A model generated the notes under the pieces. It made no database searches. It worked only from the letters and a program-made list of their open reading frames with translations, and had not been told where the DNA came from. From Batillaria attramentaria (lineage: Eukaryota > Mollusca > Gastropoda > Batillariidae): 64,000 nucleotides of DNA. The DNA lies in contig JACVVK020000209.1 in assembly GCA_018292915.2 (NCBI GenBank), positions 589,501-653,500 on the forward strand. The letters run 5' to 3'. A program made the translations under genes and the position numbers. Positions 12,151 to 23,722 of this stretch are shown here, one piece after another; the first letter of the stretch is position 1, and every line of letters starts with the position of its first letter.

Positions 12151-13711
12151 TGAGGATTTGTCTGGCGCCCAACCTCCTGCTGGAGCTCTGGGCGCCTCGC
12201 AATAGTAGGGTGGCAATACGTACACAGGAAATATGTCACATAACATACACATGAAATATACGTCACATACACGTTGCATATGTCGCTGCTACGTTATGTT
12301 ACAGAGATCCAAGCTAAGTCTAAGACTATGAGAAGGAAATTTAGAGAAGGATCACAGCACGATACGACCCCACTCCAGCAGTTTATCCAGACGGTCCACT
12401 CTCCGAGTGACGTGAATGAGAAACGCTCCCTAGTGGCAACCGTGAGGGACTGGAGAAGGTTGTCACCGTAGAATGGTGATGAGTCCCAGCCCCGTGAAAT
12501 CAGCCTCAGTACTCGGGGGCCGTAGTCGGGGCACGAACAGGTCTGATCTTCATCCTTGCTTTATGGCGGGACCACAGCGCTTAGGCAACTACCTCGTTAT
12601 TGGTGCTGGGCATTGGGATTTGTGGCAAAGGGAAGGGTCAGTTCGTTGAGGGCAGGTTGGAATGTTGAACGCCTTTGGATAGGTCTGGGGGAACAAAACT
12701 AGTTATACGCTGACAACTTGTGCAATTGTTCGTTCAGCTGGGGTAGGCCGATTTGTTCTGATGGAGCTGCAAACAAATAGAATGAAAAAAAAAATAGTAA
12801 ACCACTCACTGACTCACTGACTCACTCACCACTCACTCACTTACTCAGTCATTCAAAGACAACGATCCGAACTGGACAAAATAAGACCTAAGACATCTCC
12901 ATCATTCTATGCTTTTCAGAAATGCGAACAGTATGATTATCATGGCGTTTACCGTGCCAGACGCAGCTATTAGAACCGTTTGCAAAAAATATGCAAAGAT
13001 TTGAGAATTTATGCGGTGCATTCATGTTCACAGCGCCATGCACAAAGCCGAGTGGTCACTATATCACATTATTGTTCCTTCTTGCCAGTGTGATGTGGGA
13101 GGGGGAGTGGGAGGGGGAGCGGCTGAGTGAGTTAGACTCTAGGCCCCGAGCCCAAACTTTGGTGTGGAAGTGTCCGCCTTTTTCCATGACATCATTCTTA
13201 CGTGTTGGAAAATTATTCATAAAACTGCCAGCCAACCCCACGGGAGGTAATCAAAATGTATGACCTTTTCCCGTTGCGCTATGCCGCTTCAAAAGATTCG
13301 ACGACGGTTACTAATTTATCATGTAAAGCCGTTATGTTAGAACATCAGCATGTACACGTCTTTAGATTGCAGTAACGTATCAGTGCAAGTATGTTTCTGG
13401 TTTGTAAACGATCCCTTTCAATCGTTCTAACCGACAATTGAAAACCCAAAGCGTTGTTTTTTGGGGTTTTTTTGGTTTTGTTGTTGTTGTTGTTGTTTTT
13501 TTGTTGTTTTGTTTTTTGGGGGGGTTTTGTTGTTGTTATTGTTGTTGTTGTTTGTTAGTTTTTTTCCGGTGCTATGGCGTTTTGAATTTGGAAAAACGCG
13601 GTGCTATGGTGTGGGAACCCGCTGATTGACGGTGCAATGGTCTGGAGCAGCACAGCACCGGAAAAACGTCCGTCCATGTTGTTTCACCCCCGTGAACCAG
13701 TCAACCCGATA
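12151..13711. other. Intergenic
   Basis: TCACTCAC-type repeats at 12807-12850 and a long GTT/GT-rich stretch at 13450-13565. No gene recognised. Confidence 0.35.
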
Positions 13712-14889
13712 ATTATGCTTCCTTGCTTTTCATATTTTTTTCTTGTATTTTTTCTTTTGTTTTACTTTCTGTTCTTTTTTATGTCTCCCACATTGCCGTG
13801 TCGGTGTGTCCGAGTCTGTCAGGTCCGGTCTTCCCTCCTATAGGTGGGCAATACAGTCACGTCACTCATTCCAGGAGTTAAAAACAAACAGATCTCTGTA
13901 AGCTTTTTTTTTCTTTCTTTCTTTTTTTTTTTTTTTTGGCCGAGACTTGTTCTAAATTCCAGGCATACAGCGAGCCATCTGTTCCAGCTGTCCTGAAACA
14001 ATAGCAAAGAATTATGCTTCCTTGCTTTTCACATTTTTGTTGTTGTTGTTTTTTGTTTGTTGTTGTTTTTTCTGTTCTTTTTTATGTCTCCCACATTGCC
14101 TTGTCGGTGTGTCCGAGTCTGCCAGGTCCGGTCTTCCCTCCTATAGGTGGGCAATACAGTCACGTCACTCATTCCAGGAGTTAAAAACAAACAGATCTCT
14201 GCAAGCTTTTTTTTTTCTTTCTTTCTTTTTTTTTTTTTTTTTTTTTGGGCCGAGACTTGTTCTAAATTCCAGGCATACAGCGAGCCATCTGTTCCAGCTG
14301 TCCTGAAACAATAGCAAAGAATTATGCTTCCTTGCTTTTCACATTTTTGTTGTTGTTGTTTTTTGTTTGTTGTTGTTTTTTTCTGTTCTTTTTTATGTCT
14401 CCCACATTGCCTTGTCGGTGTGTCCGAGTCTGCCAGGTCCGGTCTTCTCTCCTATATATGGGCAATACAGTCACGTCACTCATTCCAGGAGTTAAAAACA
14501 CAAACTGGGCCCGAATGTAAAAGTCGAGGTTTATTTAACCCACGGCTACGGGCCTAACCCAGATTAGGACAAAAGAAACCCCCCAAAAAATCAAAATTAT
14601 ACAGAAAAGGAGGCGAAGAAAGGAAGAAATAAATCCTTCTATAACGGCATAAGGCATCTTGCTGGAATGGACCCGCTTCCTGATTTAAAACAAAAAACAA
14701 CAGAAAATTTAACTGTAGAGCTAGTTTGTTCGAGGTTAGACTATAACCCCTAACCTCGACTTTTACATGTGGAGCCAGATCTCTGTAAGCTTTTTTTTTT
14801 TTCTTTTTTTTTTTCTGAGGCTTGTTCTAAATTCCAGGCACGCAGCGAGCCATCTGTTCCAGCTGTACTGAAACAATAGCAAATAATTA
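13712..14889 (+). repeat. Tandem array of ~299-310-bp units
   Basis: Units start with ATTATGCTTCCTTGC at about 13712, 14011 and 14321. Each contains CTCCCACATTGCC, GTGTCCGAGTCTG, CAGTCACGTCACTCATTCCA, a poly-T/TTTC stretch and ATTCCAGGCA. The third unit is 569 bp because a 270-bp MITE (14507-14776) interrupts it; without the MITE it would be 299 bp, like unit 1. Homopolymer length accounts for the difference between units. No coding role. Confidence 0.9.
14507..14776 (-). mobile_element. MITE-like palindromic-ended element H, copy 1
   Basis: Starts GGGCCCGAATGTAAAAGTCG and ends AACCTCGACTTTTACATGTG then GAGCC, so the two ends are inverted repeats. Three further copies lie at 38918, 39608 and 62155. 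Uninterrupted neighbours of the host tandem repeat read AAAAACAAACAGATCTCTG, placing the insertion between CAAAC(T) and AGATCTC. No reading frame of note, so it is non-autonomous. No convincing target-site duplication was identified. Confidence 0.8.
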
Positions 14890-15188
14890 GATTCTCCGGA
14901 TGTCCTTCAGCTCCAGAAAGCTCGGTTTCCAGGGACGCGTAAAATCGATTATTTGACACTCTTCAGGGTGAGCTGTTCCATCAGATTGGTCTATTCCCTC
15001 ACGTGCCTATGAAAGGAATGTATGTCGCTGTGTTAACGTGAATTCACTGTGAATTCATTTCAATGTTGTAGTTAGCCGAACGCGCCTCTTCAGCTTGCTA
15101 CGGTGCAGTGCAGTTTTTGTTTTATTTGTTGTGGATTTCCCAGAAACTGGTTGTTGTGTTGGAGTTTTATGAGCAATGAGTTGGTGCG
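14890..15188. other. Intergenic
   Basis: Plain sequence without recognised features. Confidence 0.35.
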
Positions 15189-15224
15189 CTTTCAGGAATT
15201 GCGCAATGCAAATTGATTTATTGC

Positions 15225-15274
<50 letters not shown>

Positions 15275-15427
15275 TCATTATTTAAAGTTCCAGCCACAAG
15301 CACTTTCAGGAATTGCGCAATGTAAACTGATTTATTGCTAGTAGTAGTAGTAGTAGAAGTAGTAGTAGCAGTAGTAGTAGTAATAGTAGTAGTAGTAGTA
15401 TCATTATTTAAAGTTCCAGCCACAAGC
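15189..15427. repeat. Duplicated ~114-bp unit containing (TAG)n
   Basis: TTTCAGGAATTGCGCAATG, a (TAG)n tract and TCATTATTTAAAGTTCCAGC occur twice (about 15190-15303 and 15304-15427). The second TAG tract is interrupted (GAA, GCA, TAA units), the first is pure. Confidence 0.9.
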
Positions 15428-16041
15428 GTGATCGGAGACGACCCTATAAGGTTTAGGTTAAAGGGAAAAGCGGCAGCTGCTGTAACTGAACAGCCCAGCT
15501 GAACACTATTCAATCCGAAACTCGCCTTCGTGTACACACGCACGCACAAGAATCAGATCTGCGCTTTAAAGAGGAGGCGCGGAATGCAAACCAGTCACAC
15601 CATGCATGTAGGAGTAAATTGGGTGATACTGCCCCTACTGGTGGTGGTGCTTAGGGAGGGGAGGGGGGGGGGGCGGGGGGGGGGGGGGAGGGGGTACGGG
15701 TGGGTGGTAATTCCCTTACCACGGAAATCTGATTTTAAGATACAGAAATACAAATACTACTACTACTACTACTAGTACTACTACTGCTACTTATACTAAC
15801 GCTAATAATAATAGACTATTTATATTACCCTTGATTCACTGAAGGTGCTGTTCAGGGATGCCCCCCCCCTCCCCTGACAGCATCTTCAGTTTCCTGAAAG
15901 AGGTCAACTTGTTTTTTGAATCATAGACCTCTGAAATATTCAGCCTTTCACTGACCTCTGGCGGTAAATTTTGTGTGATAAAGTGTGTTCACTACGCACA
16001 CTATATGTGATGGCCTGTGGTACCGGCCGGCCGTATACACA
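15428..16041. other. Intergenic with G-run and (TAC)n
   Basis: A G-rich run at 15655-15695 and a CTA/TAC repeat at about 15756-15790. CTTCGTGTACACACGCACGC at 15526-15545 resembles part of a common molluscan SINE body, but too little remains to assign. Confidence 0.35.
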
Positions 16042-16383
16042 TAGGCCGTGGGCCAGAGGCCTCTAAAAGGCCTAGTTTTTGAGTTTTTTTCAAATTTGTG
16101 GGAATCACTAAATTTTAAGTGTCCCTAAATGTAAATTTCACGCTGATTTCAAATCTGAAGAGATCCCAAACGTAAGTATGCGCACTACTTCAGAAAATGA
16201 GGGACAAGTCTGTGATGACCCTTCATAAGAAGTATCAATACTGTGATGTTTTGTGGCTGCAAATGATGCACTATTCTATTCAAAACAATCTGTCTTGTCC
16301 CTTTTGCCTATGACAATATAAACTATACATGATTAGTAAACAAATTTGGCAGTTAAGGTTACTTGCAGGTAGGAAAAATATAA

Positions 16384-17890
16384 GAGAGATAATAAGAAGA
16401 TAAGAACTTTATTAATCCCCTCAGGAAAATTTATCGTGTACAGCTCTTGATCACATAATACACAGTACAACTATTATGACACAATAACAAAATCTCCATG
16501 AAGAAATCAGCCATGCACCCACACGCGCGTCCACCCATCACATATATATATATATATATGCACCCACACACTTAAGTGACTTATCCATAGTCATAGCATA
16601 CACTCTTCTCATGCATACCGCCATGCCACACACCACAAAGTGAAATAACCTGCACACATAATACATACTACATAGTGAAGCTACGTATTATAATTACATT
16701 ATTAAAAACAAATCTACAATTCAGGGGATACTACTATAGTTCATCATAGGCACTGATCTACTGGTGTACGCCTATGTAATTTACACCATGCATCCACGCA
16801 CTCTTCACTCATACACCCATCAAATACACTCCTGGCAGAAATACTGTTATGAATTTCATGATTAAGAAGAAAACTGTAATTCAAAATAATTTAGTCCATC
16901 ACAAAAACAAAATCTCCACATAAAATCAACCATGCTTTGCACACTTATCTGCTCATCCACATATCACATGCGCACACACACTCAGCCATAGTCGTACACT
17001 CCACACCTCCACGCCATACATCACCTGGTGAAATACATTCGGATTTCCAATGCACTAGTCATCTTGCCTCATAATTTCAAACATAATATAAAAAGAACTA
17101 AAACTGTTAGAATACTTTGAGAACACAACCACAACAGGGGTTATTTCACTTTAGCAGCACACTGTACAGCAGCAACAGGTAGTGGACGGCACGCTCTGAA
17201 AACAGACTAAGACCTACAGTTATCTGATCAAAGCTAAGTTCTAATCATCAATTAAACGCTTTAGTAGCTTCAGGCAAGAAAGATCTCCTATGCCTTTAAG
17301 TTTGGCTTGCAGGAGTAATTATTCTCCCACTGAATGTACTTCTCTGGCCCTCGATGAGGCTGAACAGGGGGTGTCACTGTCAGACACTGGACATGACAGA
17401 GATGTTTTTTTCTCAAGTCTCTTATAATAAATTATCACTTCAAGCCTCTTCTGGGGTTTCCCCACCACTGACTCAGCTTTCTTTACAACTTTGTCCACTC
17501 TACCCCTGTCCTGTTTTGAGATCTGACTACCCCAACAGACACAGCCCAAGAAGAGGACACTGCCTACAAAAAGTACAATGGACATGTATGTACATGTGTG
17601 TGTAAAACATGTTCAGAGTTTTCTCACTAGCATCAAAAGAGTGTAATTTCCTCAAGGAGTACAGTCTGGATTGAGATTTCTTTATCACATGATCAGTGTT
17701 AGCATTCCAGTTCAGTCTGCTGTCAATAATCACCCCCAAGTATATAATATATAGGTCAACCCTCTGAAATACCTCCCCCTTAATATCTACAGGATCAACA
17801 TACTTGGCTTCTTTCCCTGAAATCAATTACCATTTCTCTGGTCTTACCAATACTGAGATGTAAAAAATGACACCACTCAACAAAGTTTAT
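16384..17890 (-). mobile_element. 5'-truncated non-LTR retrotransposon (RT C-terminus and 3' UTR)
   Basis: On the - strand, 17886-17319 encodes the region after the reverse-transcriptase catalytic core in broken frames: GKTREMVIDF, then YLGVIIDSRLNWN and KKSQSRLYSLRKL, then after a frameshift near 17600 FGCVCWG-like GCVCWGSQISKQDR. It ends with a LINE-style GIGDLSCLKLLKRLI segment in another frame (about 17300-17240). Roughly 0.85 kb of non-coding sequence follows, ending GGGATTAATAAAGTTCTTAT at the 16405 side, with a TCTTAT-like tail. The pattern resembles jockey/CR1-group LINEs. Frameshifts and missing 5' half make it inactive. Its 3' UTR contains a (TA)n tract near 16543-16559. Confidence 0.8.
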
Positions 17891-18292
17891 TGTAAAGATG
17901 GGCAACAAACATCATAATATATTATATTGGGAATGAGGAGATTGAGACGCAGCAGTATGCAATAAAGCTGAAAAAAAAAAACACACTCCTGACTGAGTAC
18001 AGTGCCATTAGTATTTAAAACGATAAAGTTGAACAGCATAACGAAACAGTAATGCTCATAATTACTTACAATACAAGGCAGAAAACTGCATGGTCTGTTT
18101 TCACGGTCTCTTGGTGTAGCACCTGAATGCCCTGTCTCATCATCTGACTGGTCTGTGAGAATTTAAACTGGTGTTGTCACACTCTCAGATATTGTGGCTT
18201 TAATTGTTAATATCTCAGACGTCACTGTCAGAATTTACACTGGCGTTGCCTTAGCCCCCAATGCTGTGGCTTTACCAGTAATTTCTGTCACC

Positions 18293-19223
18293 TCAGATAT
18301 CACTGTCATACTCTGATGTGTCACTGTCACAATCTGAAGCACCATCACACACCTGGCTCTCAGCTTCATCTGCACTGTTAGCTACATGTAAGATGTCTTG
18401 TGCAGTGGCAAGAATCTTTCTCTTTACAGTCCCACTGACATCAGCAAATTTGTCCAGCCAAACTTCATTAATAGAAGTACCACACATCCACACCCATAAA
18501 TTGAACAAGCCCACAAGAACCATCTCCATAGCATGCTCCGTTGTGAGATCCTTGCTGTCAGCAGGCCATACTGCTGGTGATGTCACTGACATGACCTGCT
18601 CCCTCAGATACATGCTCCCATGGTAAAGTTGCCTCTTGTTGGCCTCATCTGAAAAATATTGTACCAGCAACAGGCATATAGTGACCTTAGGCAGGATGCT
18701 TGGCACAGCTGAAATACTCCCCGATCCCCTCCCCAAACAACTCAATTAGTACTGATCTAGGAAGTAGTGGAACTCTCAATTTTTTTTTATTTTTTAAATA
18801 TACGCTATTCATCGTGCTACGTTGAAGTTGACCGTGACTACAAAGAAGTCTAGACCTGTCTATATTATGAGGTCCGGCAACGTAATTATCAAGATCACTG
18901 AAAAATGCTCATATTATCATTGTGATTACATACTATTTCACGAACTTCTCATTCAATTTAATAAATCAAACCTAATCCGAAGCACCACGAACAAAAGTTG
19001 CAGAAACTTACCTTGAACTATGATATGCCTGTAATCGATTGTAGCATTTCTTGTGAAACCCTGCCTCGTCAACGTTGAGGTCACTAAAGGCTTCCAAAGA
19101 ATGACGAGCGACGTCTCCTTGAGTGCAGACGAACAAAGACCACCTTTCGCGACATTCCGAGACTCTTTGCATCGTTTTCTCGCTGAAAGAAAACTGTTTC
19201 ACTACTGTTGGTCGCCCGTACAA
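18293..19223 (-). CDS. Candidate two-exon ORF inside the TIR element
   Basis: Function is not recognised. Exon 1 (19223-19012, start uncertain) encodes a segment with KQFSFSEKTMQRVSECRERW and FHKKCYNRLQAYH. The HKKCYNRL stretch resembles the HKxCYxxF motif of many uncharacterised, often transposon-linked invertebrate proteins (from memory). A good donor, AAG|GTAAGT, follows at 19011-19010. An acceptor at TTGAG|TTG places exon 2 at 18740-18293 and keeps the frame, giving about 149 more residues. Exon 2 includes LREQVMSVTSPAVWPADSKD, a hydrophobic VLVGLFNLWVWMCG patch and an acidic Ser/Asp tail before the stop. The acceptor has a weak pyrimidine tract. The upstream Kozak-like ATG near 19237 is in a different frame, so a frameshift or another first exon is possible. 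It lies between the inverted repeats at 16042 and 19515, so it may be element-encoded. Confidence 0.3.
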
Positions 19224-19515
19224 GCGTAGGCAGCCATATTTGTTTCCAAGCGTAGTCTCTTTCTGATTGGTCGAAAAATTAATTTATTCATCGAGTGAAT
19301 GAATCGGCGCCTCTTCAGTAAAATCCGATTACCTCCCTTACAAGCTCTTTCTAATTATCTTTCATCAGCGATTAAAAACCAGTGCGCAACATTTCAGCTG
19401 AGATCTCCCAGTTTCTATCTAGTTATGGTGTATTATTGATGATAAAAACCAGAAAATGTAATTTGCATTGCAAAAATATTTTATGACACGAAAACCGAGG
19501 GCGGCCCACGGCCTA

Positions 19516-19884
19516 ACATGAGTGACACAGGTCAGTGTTTTGTCAGATCAAGTGTATTTCGAGCAAGTTTTGCATTAGATTGCCGGGACTGCTCTCATCA
19601 GCGTACCAACCCGTATTTCGTCTTAGAAATGCTGTTCATTTCGTCATTAATTTGGGTAGTTATTAATGACATGTGGCGTGAGTTGTACTCCGTCCACATT
19701 TGTTTGTGCGGTAGCAGGATGACTTTCATTTCGTCGTTGTTCTTTTCTTTGCACTGTGTCGTGCCTGTTTTAAGTCTTGAAAGAAATTTTCATTTAAACA
19801 CGATAGATTTTTAGTACTTGTGTATATCTTGTTTTAACGCGGACATTTTTATGTTTTAAAGGACCTGGCAGGAAGGGACTTTTG
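19516..19884. other. Intergenic
   Basis: No recognised feature; reading frames look random. Confidence 0.3.
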
Positions 19885-19950
19885 TTAGCCGCAAATTAGT
19901 CTTTGTTGCTTGCGCGGCGTTAAGCCCTAAATGACTAATTATATAACCCT
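19885..19950 (+). repeat. Dispersed repeat F, copy 2
   Basis: GTTAGCCGCAAATTAGTCTT and GCTTGCGCGGCGTTAAGCCC; shared with 12083-12150 (-) and 20443-20505 (+). An AGGCGCTTTATAC stretch follows at 19969-19981. Confidence 0.6.
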
Positions 19951-20442
19951 TGACTTATGTTAAGTTCTAGGCGCTTTATACAAGATTTTGTATTTTATAT
20001 TTATAAACACACAGAAAAAACAGGCAAAAGACACATAAAACAAACACAAGGCAGGTAAACACAGATACCAAGATGGTCAAACCAAATACACACATACTCA
20101 TTGACACTGCATTCGCCGCAAGAGTCGCGATAGCAGCGGGCCAGCCTATACTGGGAGCCACCCTTTTCCGGGATAGAACTCAGAAAGGGTGGCTTTGTTC
20201 CAAGAGCTGACAAAGACGATCAATTGATGAGGTATTTGCGTCTTCTTGCTCTTCGATCTCTACACCAGTGTTGTGGTTTGGGTTCGATACTCCGCCGTCC
20301 AGACGACCATGGCATGTGGGAACGATACCATTTCTGTGCGAAGCGGTAGACGTTTTCTATGGGGAAGCAATTAACATGTGGTCCAAAGGCCCGTGGCCAC
20401 GCCCTCTGATTGTCAATAGCATTCCATCTGATTTCTTTCATT

Positions 20443-20505
20443 AGCCGCGAATTAGTCTTTGTTGCTTGCGCGGCGTTAAGTCCGAAGTAACTAACTAATT
20501 TGTGC
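20443..20505 (+). repeat. Dispersed repeat F, copy 3
   Basis: TTAGCCGCGAATTAGTCTTT followed by TTGCGCGGCGTTAAGTCCGA. Upstream (about 20270-20440) a TTTGGGTTCGATAC box B-like sequence hints at a SINE body of the same element. Confidence 0.55.
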
Positions 20506-21967
20506 AATGGCACTACACGGTAAGCCCATGACGTCATTTGATGGGGATAGGGGTGATTTCAATATGAAAGACATTGACGTAATGGTCATTTGCCACAAAA
20601 TGACATTTCACGGCGGCTTTGTCAAGGAAATCGAGGGTTCCCTGCCATCGATACAGACAGCAAGCAGACGAACAAGACATTCATCCAAGGAAACCTCGAA
20701 TACTCCACACGTATGATTTGTCTGTCAGAGTATTAGTGCGCTGTGATTGGCTGCACTGACTTGTCAATCAGCCACTTGTCAATACTATTGCTTGCTAAAT
20801 TTAGCCGAGGTTTCGGAGTTTGTTGTATGTTTTAGTTTTTGTGGATGCCCTTAAACCAAAAACAAGTGACAGCTTAATTCTTCCCTGAACTTGAAGCTTT
20901 CCCAACAGCAAAGCAATTGAAACCTGCCGAGATTTTGAACTTCTGCTTTTTGTGATAGCTTTTTGGGTGTTTTTACTGTGTTGGTTTACCTCTCTATTTC
21001 TCTTCTGCCCTTTTGAACTCAGCTGTGTTCAGTCTGTATGAAGTTTGACAAAAGCAGACACATACATGGGTGAGTCAAAAGCAGACACATACATGGGTGA
21101 GACAAAAGCAGACACATACATGGGTGAGTCAAAAGCAGCATGGCGCACTCGAGCAAAAAGCTATAAAGCGTTTGTACACGGAAATGAGATTTTTAAAAAT
21201 TTTATTGCGGGGTGGTTTCTTTCGATTGTGGATAAACTGGAATCAAAATTCTTGTGCAGACTCGTCTACGGTACTTTTCTTGCGTTCGTGTTCACACGCA
21301 CGCGTGCTGTTCGGCATGCATGCACATACAAACTTCCATATCCATCTTGCGAAGTAGGCCATGAATACAACAATACACCGCGCACACTGGTTTGGAGAGT
21401 AAGGTACAGGTCTGCTCATAATCAGCAATTAGCTGAAGCAGACTTTCATTGTTTCACCCTCCTGCTCTGCGGTGCTCATACAAGTGAAATGGATAACATA
21501 AGTTTGCTGAGGAGAGGCCTGCCATACCACCGAATTATACGACATACCATACCATGCAGGACAGCACACGATGCAGGATAACGTGCATTTTAGGACGGGA
21601 CGACCGACTCACTCTCACGTCAAGCGGAAATGGCTGTTGGCAGCTGCCGAAATCGTTCGCTCGGATGTTACCTAATTCTCTCGCTTTCAAAGGGCTATTA
21701 CTGTTGATGTCGGATAATGAGCGTGAATTTTGGCCCACTTGGGAACGTGTCAAACGTTTTCGCTTCAGGAGCCTTTGTCACATTATACGCCCTAAAAGTG
21801 GTGGTCGATGTTTTTGGATGAGAGATTCTTCCTGGACCCCGTAGCCATTTCTGTAGATGAAATGTTAGTCATTACGGCGGTGCATCTGCCTCGCACAAAA
21901 GCTCTTGTCACTGGCTGGCTGGTCTGGCCAGCGGTGCGGGGCCACAGCCAGACATTTAACTCAGATT
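20506..21967. other. Intergenic with a 27-bp triplication
   Basis: AAAGCAGACACATACATGGG followed by TGAGWCA occurs three times in tandem between about 21050 and 21135. The rest is plain sequence with no supported gene. Confidence 0.4.
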
Positions 21968-22268
21968 GCAGGCCGAAGGACCAAATACACAGGGCATCAA
22001 AATGCCTATATATCCCTTATTAGCCTCAGGCATCATAGTCACCCCTATAAATGCTTCAATCTAGAAACAATTACTACCATGAAGAGACCATTCATAGGCA
22101 CGCACCTGACGGGGGTTTAAAAAACATTGAATGCCTCTTTTCCGTTCAGGTCTGACTGGAGTAATGCACGTCGACTTTCTGTTTGGGCCAGAGAGGCAGT
22201 TCGCAGAAATGTCCGACCTTATGTCCGACCTTGTGTGGCGTGGGACGTTAAACGCAACAAACCAACCA
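21968..22268 (+). repeat. Dispersed repeat G, copy 1 (truncated, fused to another tail)
   Basis: Shares AAAATGCCTATATATCCCTT, TAGCCTCAGGCATCATAGTC and GGCACGCACCTGAC with copies at about 49640-50150 and 56015-56510. It departs from them after the CAGAGAGGCAGTTC block and ends instead in GGACGTTAAACGCAACAAAC, a SINE-like tail. This looks like a chimera or a different family member. Confidence 0.75.
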
Positions 22269-23084
22269 AGCGGGGGGGGGGGGGGGGGCGGAGGCAAGAG
22301 GATGAGTGGGGGCGGTGGCCGGGTGGTGGGCCGTCGCGCCACAACCAGCTTTCACAAAACGCCGTTTCTTTAGCTTGGCACTATTTTTTCCCGATCTTTC
22401 AGCCGTGCAGTCAGCGCCTCTGTCAATACGCCTGCTGCTGTGCGTGCTGACTGCATTCATACACGCAAGAAAACAGTTGTTTGGATGGTGTCATCAATTT
22501 TGCAAACTTTGCCGCCTCAACGGAGTCTCTGCATGCTGTGTTTTGTTATTAATTTCTGATTTTTCTTATTGTTTGCCACGTTCTCAAGGGGGGTGACGAG
22601 ATGCCACAAACAAATTTGTTCGTCTGAATGCCAGTAACAGTTATGCCGCCCCCAGAACAAATGCAAACAAAGTTAACACATTTCGTACCGCGCACCGGTA
22701 TCCCACGTTTTTTAACTTCTTCTTTTTTCAGTTTTGGCCATGTATGTGAAAAACAGGCAAGATTTACGGTTCCTTAACGGATCTTACTGCAGCAAACACG
22801 ACGAGTATGATCTAAGTGCAAGCCAAATTTAAATCCATGCAGATATTTTCTTTTGTTGTTGTTGTTGTTTTTAGCGAGGCCACTGGGGCACAACCGCAAA
22901 CTTGCTTAGTAGGAACCGAGTTAATGATCAAGAGAGTAGAATGAGCTGTACTGGGACACGCCCAGGCAAAGGTGGGAGCGTCGCTTATTCCGGTGACGTT
23001 TGCACAAGTCTGAATCAGTTTGTGTGTGCTTGTATTGGAATTGGTGTGAATACTGGTATGCCATTTTTTCCCCGGCCATGAACA
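22269..23084. other. Intergenic
   Basis: A G-run at 22271-22290, otherwise plain sequence. Confidence 0.3.
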
Positions 23085-23235
23085 GGGGAGCCGGAATAGC
23101 CGTATGGTACAGCGTTAGACTGTCGATGCTGGGGTCGTGGGTTCGAATCCCGCGTGGGACCCAAACATTTGTGCTGGCTTTATCCTCGTTGCTCCGTCTT
23201 TGTTATTACCCTAACGTGGTGCAAACTGACTCTAA
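23085..23235 (+). repeat. SINE-A, old diverged copy
   Basis: GGGGAGCCGGAATAGCCGTA head and GTGGGTTCGAATCCCGCG box B, then a body with many substitutions (CGTCTTTGTTATTACCC). The terminal GACGTTAAAC is eroded. Confidence 0.8.
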
Positions 23236-23691
23236 AGAACGTTGCTATAGCTACAGCGCCACCACCTCCATTTATGGTGTGTACATGCTTACAAGTCCCG
23301 AATAAAATGGGATCTTTAACGTACACATTTGTTAGTTATGTATGCCTGTCTGTACACGTTCCGCAAACAACTCCACCTGTGACTCGAGTTGTCGAGAAAA
23401 AAAAAAAATCCTCAGCAGAATTACTTCCGACCACTTGATTCGAACCGTGCACCTCGGGATGAGCAGGTGGGTGTCCTAATCACAAGGCTTGCTTTGGTGA
23501 CTGACGTAGCATGTCCGAGTAATCAAATGAAAATTGAAAGAATAATATTTCATGTCTGGGACGCTTTGAAAAGAAAAAAAAATGTCAGCCCAAATTTTGA
23601 CCCAGACACGGACTATAGTTCATAGCGACCTTTCGATGCCGACTCCAGACTGTTAGGCACCTCCAAACCCCAGACCTTGGGAGCGGAGGGA

Positions 23692-23722
<31 letters not shown>

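Larger units (their letters stand above)
16042..19515 (-). mobile_element. 3.5-kb element with 13-bp terminal inverted repeats
   Basis: The left end TAGGCCGTGGGCC (16042-16054) is the exact reverse complement of the right end GGCCCACGGCCTA (19503-19515). ACA directly precedes the left end and directly follows the right end, a possible 3-bp target duplication; a TA duplication flanking GGCCGTGGGCC is the alternative reading. Inside are a candidate spliced - strand reading frame (19223-18293) and a 1.5-kb LINE remnant on the - strand (17890-16384) that probably inserted later. Without it the element would be about 2.0 kb. No transposase catalytic motif was recognised, so superfamily is undetermined. 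The 13-bp match could be chance, hence the moderate confidence. Confidence 0.45.

Noticed and set aside
13712..14557. Repeated frames containing CLPHCLVGVSESARSG
   Set aside because: They repeat because the DNA is a tandem array; poly-T stretches break the frame and no homology is recognised.
15055..15549. 164-codon minus-strand frame rich in Thr
   Set aside because: It is the translation of (TAG)n repeats and their duplicated flanks; no domain and no splice support.
21045..21581. 178-codon plus-strand frame with a threefold TYMGESKAD repeat
   Set aside because: The repeat is a 27-bp DNA triplication; the rest has no domain, no splice context and unusual composition.
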